Assembly (NCBI GenBank): GCA_031552185.1
Contig: JAVBMU010000132.1
Coordinates: 1 to 33,120, forward strand
Length of the DNA: 33,120 nt
From: JAVBMU01 sp031552185
GTDB lineage: Bacteria; Actinomycetota; Actinomycetes; Actinomycetales; Cellulomonadaceae
Reading direction: 5' to 3'
A program made the translations under genes and the position numbers. The first letter of the stretch is position 1. Each line of letters starts with the position of its first letter. Positions 31,495-33,120 of the stretch are shown piece by piece. The notes below the pieces were generated by a model that ran no database searches, was not told the origin of the DNA, and worked only from the letters and a program-made list of their open reading frames with translations.

Positions 31495-32760
31495 CTAGTT
31501 GCTCGAGGGGTTGATGCGCCCCTCGGAGGTGATCGCGAACGCGTTCAGCGCGGCCTTCCACCTGATGGCCCATCGTGCCCGACCGCGGCCGGTCGGGTCC
31601 AGGGATCTGGTCACGAGGTAGAGGCACTTCAGTGCGGCGGTGTCGTTCGGGAAGTGCCCCCGGGCGCGGACTGCTCGCCGGTAGCGGGCGTTGAGGGACT
31701 CGATCGCGTTCGTGGTGCAGATGATCTTGCGGATCTCGACGTCGTAGTCGAGGAATGGGATGAACTCGCCCCACGCGGACCGCCACAGCTTGACCGCGGC
31801 CGGGTACTTCCCGACCCACTTCTGCGCGAAGTCGTCCATCCGGGCCTCGGCCTGCTCGGCGTTGATCGCCGTGTAGATCGGCTTGAGGTCCCGGGCCATG
31901 GAGTCCCAGTCCTGCCGGGCCGCGTAACGGAAGGTGTTGCGGATCAGGTGGATCACGCACGTCTGGACCTGCGCGAGCTCCCAGACCGTGGTGATCGCCT
32001 CGGGCAGCCCCTTGAGGCCGTCGCAGACCGCGATGCACACGTCCGCCACGCCGCGGTTCTTGATCTCGGTCAGGACGTTCAGCCAGAACTTCGCGCCCTC
32101 ACCGCCGTCGCCGGCCCAGATTCCGAGGATGTCCCGTTCCCCGCGGGTCGTCACGCCGATGACGACGTAGAACGGTTTGTTCGTGACCTGCCCGTCACGG
32201 ACCTTGACCACGAGGGCGTCGATGAAGATCACCGGGTAGACCTCGTCCAGCGGGCGGGTCTGCCACTCCGCCATCTCGCCGATCACCTTGTCGGTGATCC
32301 TGCTGATGGTGTCCTTGGAGACCGATGCGCCGTAGACCTCGGCGAAGTGCGCGCTGATCTCCCCGGTCGTCAGCCCCCGCGCGGTCAACGACAGCACGAG
32401 CTCGTCCACACCGCTCAGGCGCCGCTGCCGCTTCTTCACGATCGCCGGCTCGAACGACCCGTCACGGTCGCGGGGCACGGCGATCTGTACCGGACCGATC
32501 TCGGTCAGGACCGTCCTGGAGCGGGTGCCGTTGCGCTCGTTCGACCCGGTCTTGGCCTCCCGCTCACCCGGCGGGTAGCCCAGGTGCTCGGTCAGTTCCT
32601 CGTCCAGCGCGGCCTCCAGGACCTGCTTCGTCAACCCGGTCAACAGCCCGTCCGGACCGACCAGGTCGATCCCCGCCGCCTTCGCCTGGGCCACCAGCTG
32701 CCGCGCCAACGCCTGCTTCTCGTCCTCGTCGAGCGTCACGGGCTCGATGATCTCGGTCAT
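31495..32760 (-). CDS. IS256-family transposase
   Basis: A 421-residue DDE (mutator-type) transposase. The catalytic triad is visible: Asp181 (VIFIDALVV), Asp247 (AVCDGLKGLPEAI) and Glu354 (TTNAIESLN). N-terminal features include LTEHLGYPPGE and SNERNGTRSRTVLTEIGP, standard for the family. The frame is intact at normal family length, so it may be functional. The ATG at 32760 is preceded by GGGAAG. The stop is 5 bases inside the left inverted repeat. Confidence 0.96.
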   Translation of the reverse strand: MTEIIEPVTLDEDEKQALARQLVAQAKAAGIDLVGPDGLLTGLTKQVLEAALDEELTEHLGYPPGEREAKTGSNERNGTRSRTVLTEIGPVQIAVPRDRDGSFEPAIVKKRQRRLSGVDELVLSLTARGLTTGEISAHFAEVYGASVSKDTISRITDKVIGEMAEWQTRPLDEVYPVIFIDALVVKVRDGQVTNKPFYVVIGVTTRGERDILGIWAGDGGEGAKFWLNVLTEIKNRGVADVCIAVCDGLKGLPEAITTVWELAQVQTCVIHLIRNTFRYAARQDWDSMARDLKPIYTAINAEQAEARMDDFAQKWVGKYPAAVKLWRSAWGEFIPFLDYDVEIRKIICTTNAIESLNARYRRAVRARGHFPNDTAALKCLYLVTRSLDPTGRGRARWAIRWKAALNAFAITSEGRINPSSN

Positions 32761-32798
32761 CCTGCCTGCTTCCCCGCCAAGCCTGCGCCCGGCGTGCA

Positions 32799-32832
32799 GC
32801 CGAGACCCACCCACCGTTAATCAGACAGACCC
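32799..32832. repeat. Right terminal inverted repeat of IS256 element
   Basis: Its reverse complement begins GGGTCTGTCTGATTAACGG; it matches the left repeat at 29 of 34 positions. Confidence 0.75.
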
Positions 32833-32906
32833 CGCCGAGGCGGGCGGGTTGTGCGGAGAGTGTGTGTGCGCCCCGGCCGCCCCGGCGGCCAACAGCGCTG
32901 CCCCCG

Positions 32907-32912
32907 TACGCT
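32907..32912 (+). promoter_or_regulatory. -10 element for leaderless secreted-protein mRNA
   Basis: TACGCT lies exactly 6 bases before the GTG at 32919. The same hexamer and distance are used at serS. Confidence 0.55.
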
Positions 32913-32918
32913 GGACGG

Positions 32919-33120
32919 GTGAGTTCGCCCGTCCTGCTGCCCGCCGGGCGCTTGCGGCCCGCGCTTGGCCGGCGCGCGGTCGCGATCGCCGTGCTCGCCG
33001 GAGCCGGCCTGTTCGGCTCGATCGGACCCGCGGTGGGCACGGCCGCGCACCCGCCCGCCGCCGCACAGGCCACCGCACAGTCGGCGGGCGCCGTCGCCGC
33101 GGCGCCGGCGGCGCCCACCG
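32919..33120 (+). CDS. Secreted or membrane protein, 3' end outside window
   Basis: The first 67 residues of a gene that continues past the window end. The N-terminus is a basic segment (LRPALGRRA), then a hydrophobic stretch (VAIAVLAGAGLFGSIGPAVG), then Ala/Pro-rich sequence. This is a signal peptide with a likely cleavage near VGTAA, or a signal anchor. GTG at 32919 is supported by TACGCT 6 bases upstream. The visible part carries no domain, so the function cannot be named. Its open frame with no stop and its signal-peptide order argue that it is real. Confidence 0.6.
   Translation, partial: MSSPVLLPAGRLRPALGRRAVAIAVLAGAGLFGSIGPAVGTAAHPPAAAQATAQSAGAVAAAPAAPT

Larger units (their letters stand above)
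31456..32832 (-). mobile_element. IS256-family insertion sequence
   Basis: A 1,377-bp element with one transposase gene, bounded by imperfect 34-bp inverted repeats at 31456-31489 and 32799-32832 (29 of 34 positions match; both begin GGGT and share AACGGTGGGTGGG). No target-site duplication is recognisable, so the exact tips may differ by a few bases or the flanks have diverged. It sits between the lipid kinase gene and the gene for a secreted protein. Confidence 0.85.

Overview
This is a GC-rich segment of an actinobacterial chromosome. Markers are a PafE/Bpa-type proteasome activator, a four-gene conservon, actinobacterial-style leaderless starts and the codon use. Seryl-tRNA synthetase with an overlapping HAD hydrolase, and a quinone oxidoreductase next to pafE, recall gene neighbourhoods of Mycobacteriales and relatives. 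The genus cannot be fixed from this window.

Layout. (1) Bases 1-1240 hold the 3' part of a molybdate-type ABC ATPase gene cut by the window edge. (2) Bases 1275-9322, minus strand, form a mannose-release locus: a LacI regulator, then a strong promoter with a LacI-type operator, then a secreted 1,807-residue GH92 alpha-mannosidase, a 15-bp hairpin, and a YihS/AGE-type isomerase. A plausible flow is extracellular mannose release followed by cytoplasmic mannose-to-fructose isomerisation. (3) Bases 9536-12249 hold a GyrI-like protein, a small membrane protein, a RidA-like gene coupled to an unknown gene, and a divergent TetR gene sharing a 32-bp operator with it. (4) Bases 12250-13000 carry no gene but hold an eroded three-repeat type I-E-like CRISPR remnant. 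(5) Three tRNA genes (Arg-ACG, Ser-GCT, Ser-UGA) lie on the minus strand. (6) Bases 13802-18516 are a conservon: histidine kinase, roadblock, DUF742, GTPase. (7) Quinone oxidoreductase and pafE, convergent with an EamA exporter. (8) Bases 21631-25066 are a CUT1 sugar ABC importer operon without its own ATPase. (9) Methionine aminopeptidase, then a hipBA toxin-antitoxin operon with three evenly spaced operators. (10) serS and HAD on the minus strand, with a divergent diacylglycerol-kinase-like gene preceded by an 8-codon leader ORF. (11) An IS256-family element, then the start of a secreted protein cut by the window end.

The most striking global signal is a TANNNT -10 hexamer placed 6-7 bases before the start codon at eight positions. 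It predicts widespread leaderless transcription and settles several gene starts. No wholly new multi-gene system is evident. The best candidates for follow-up are the diacylglycerol kinase leader ORF, the hipBA operator array, the LacI promoter architecture, the conservon variant with unusually long low-complexity extensions, and the CRISPR remnant.
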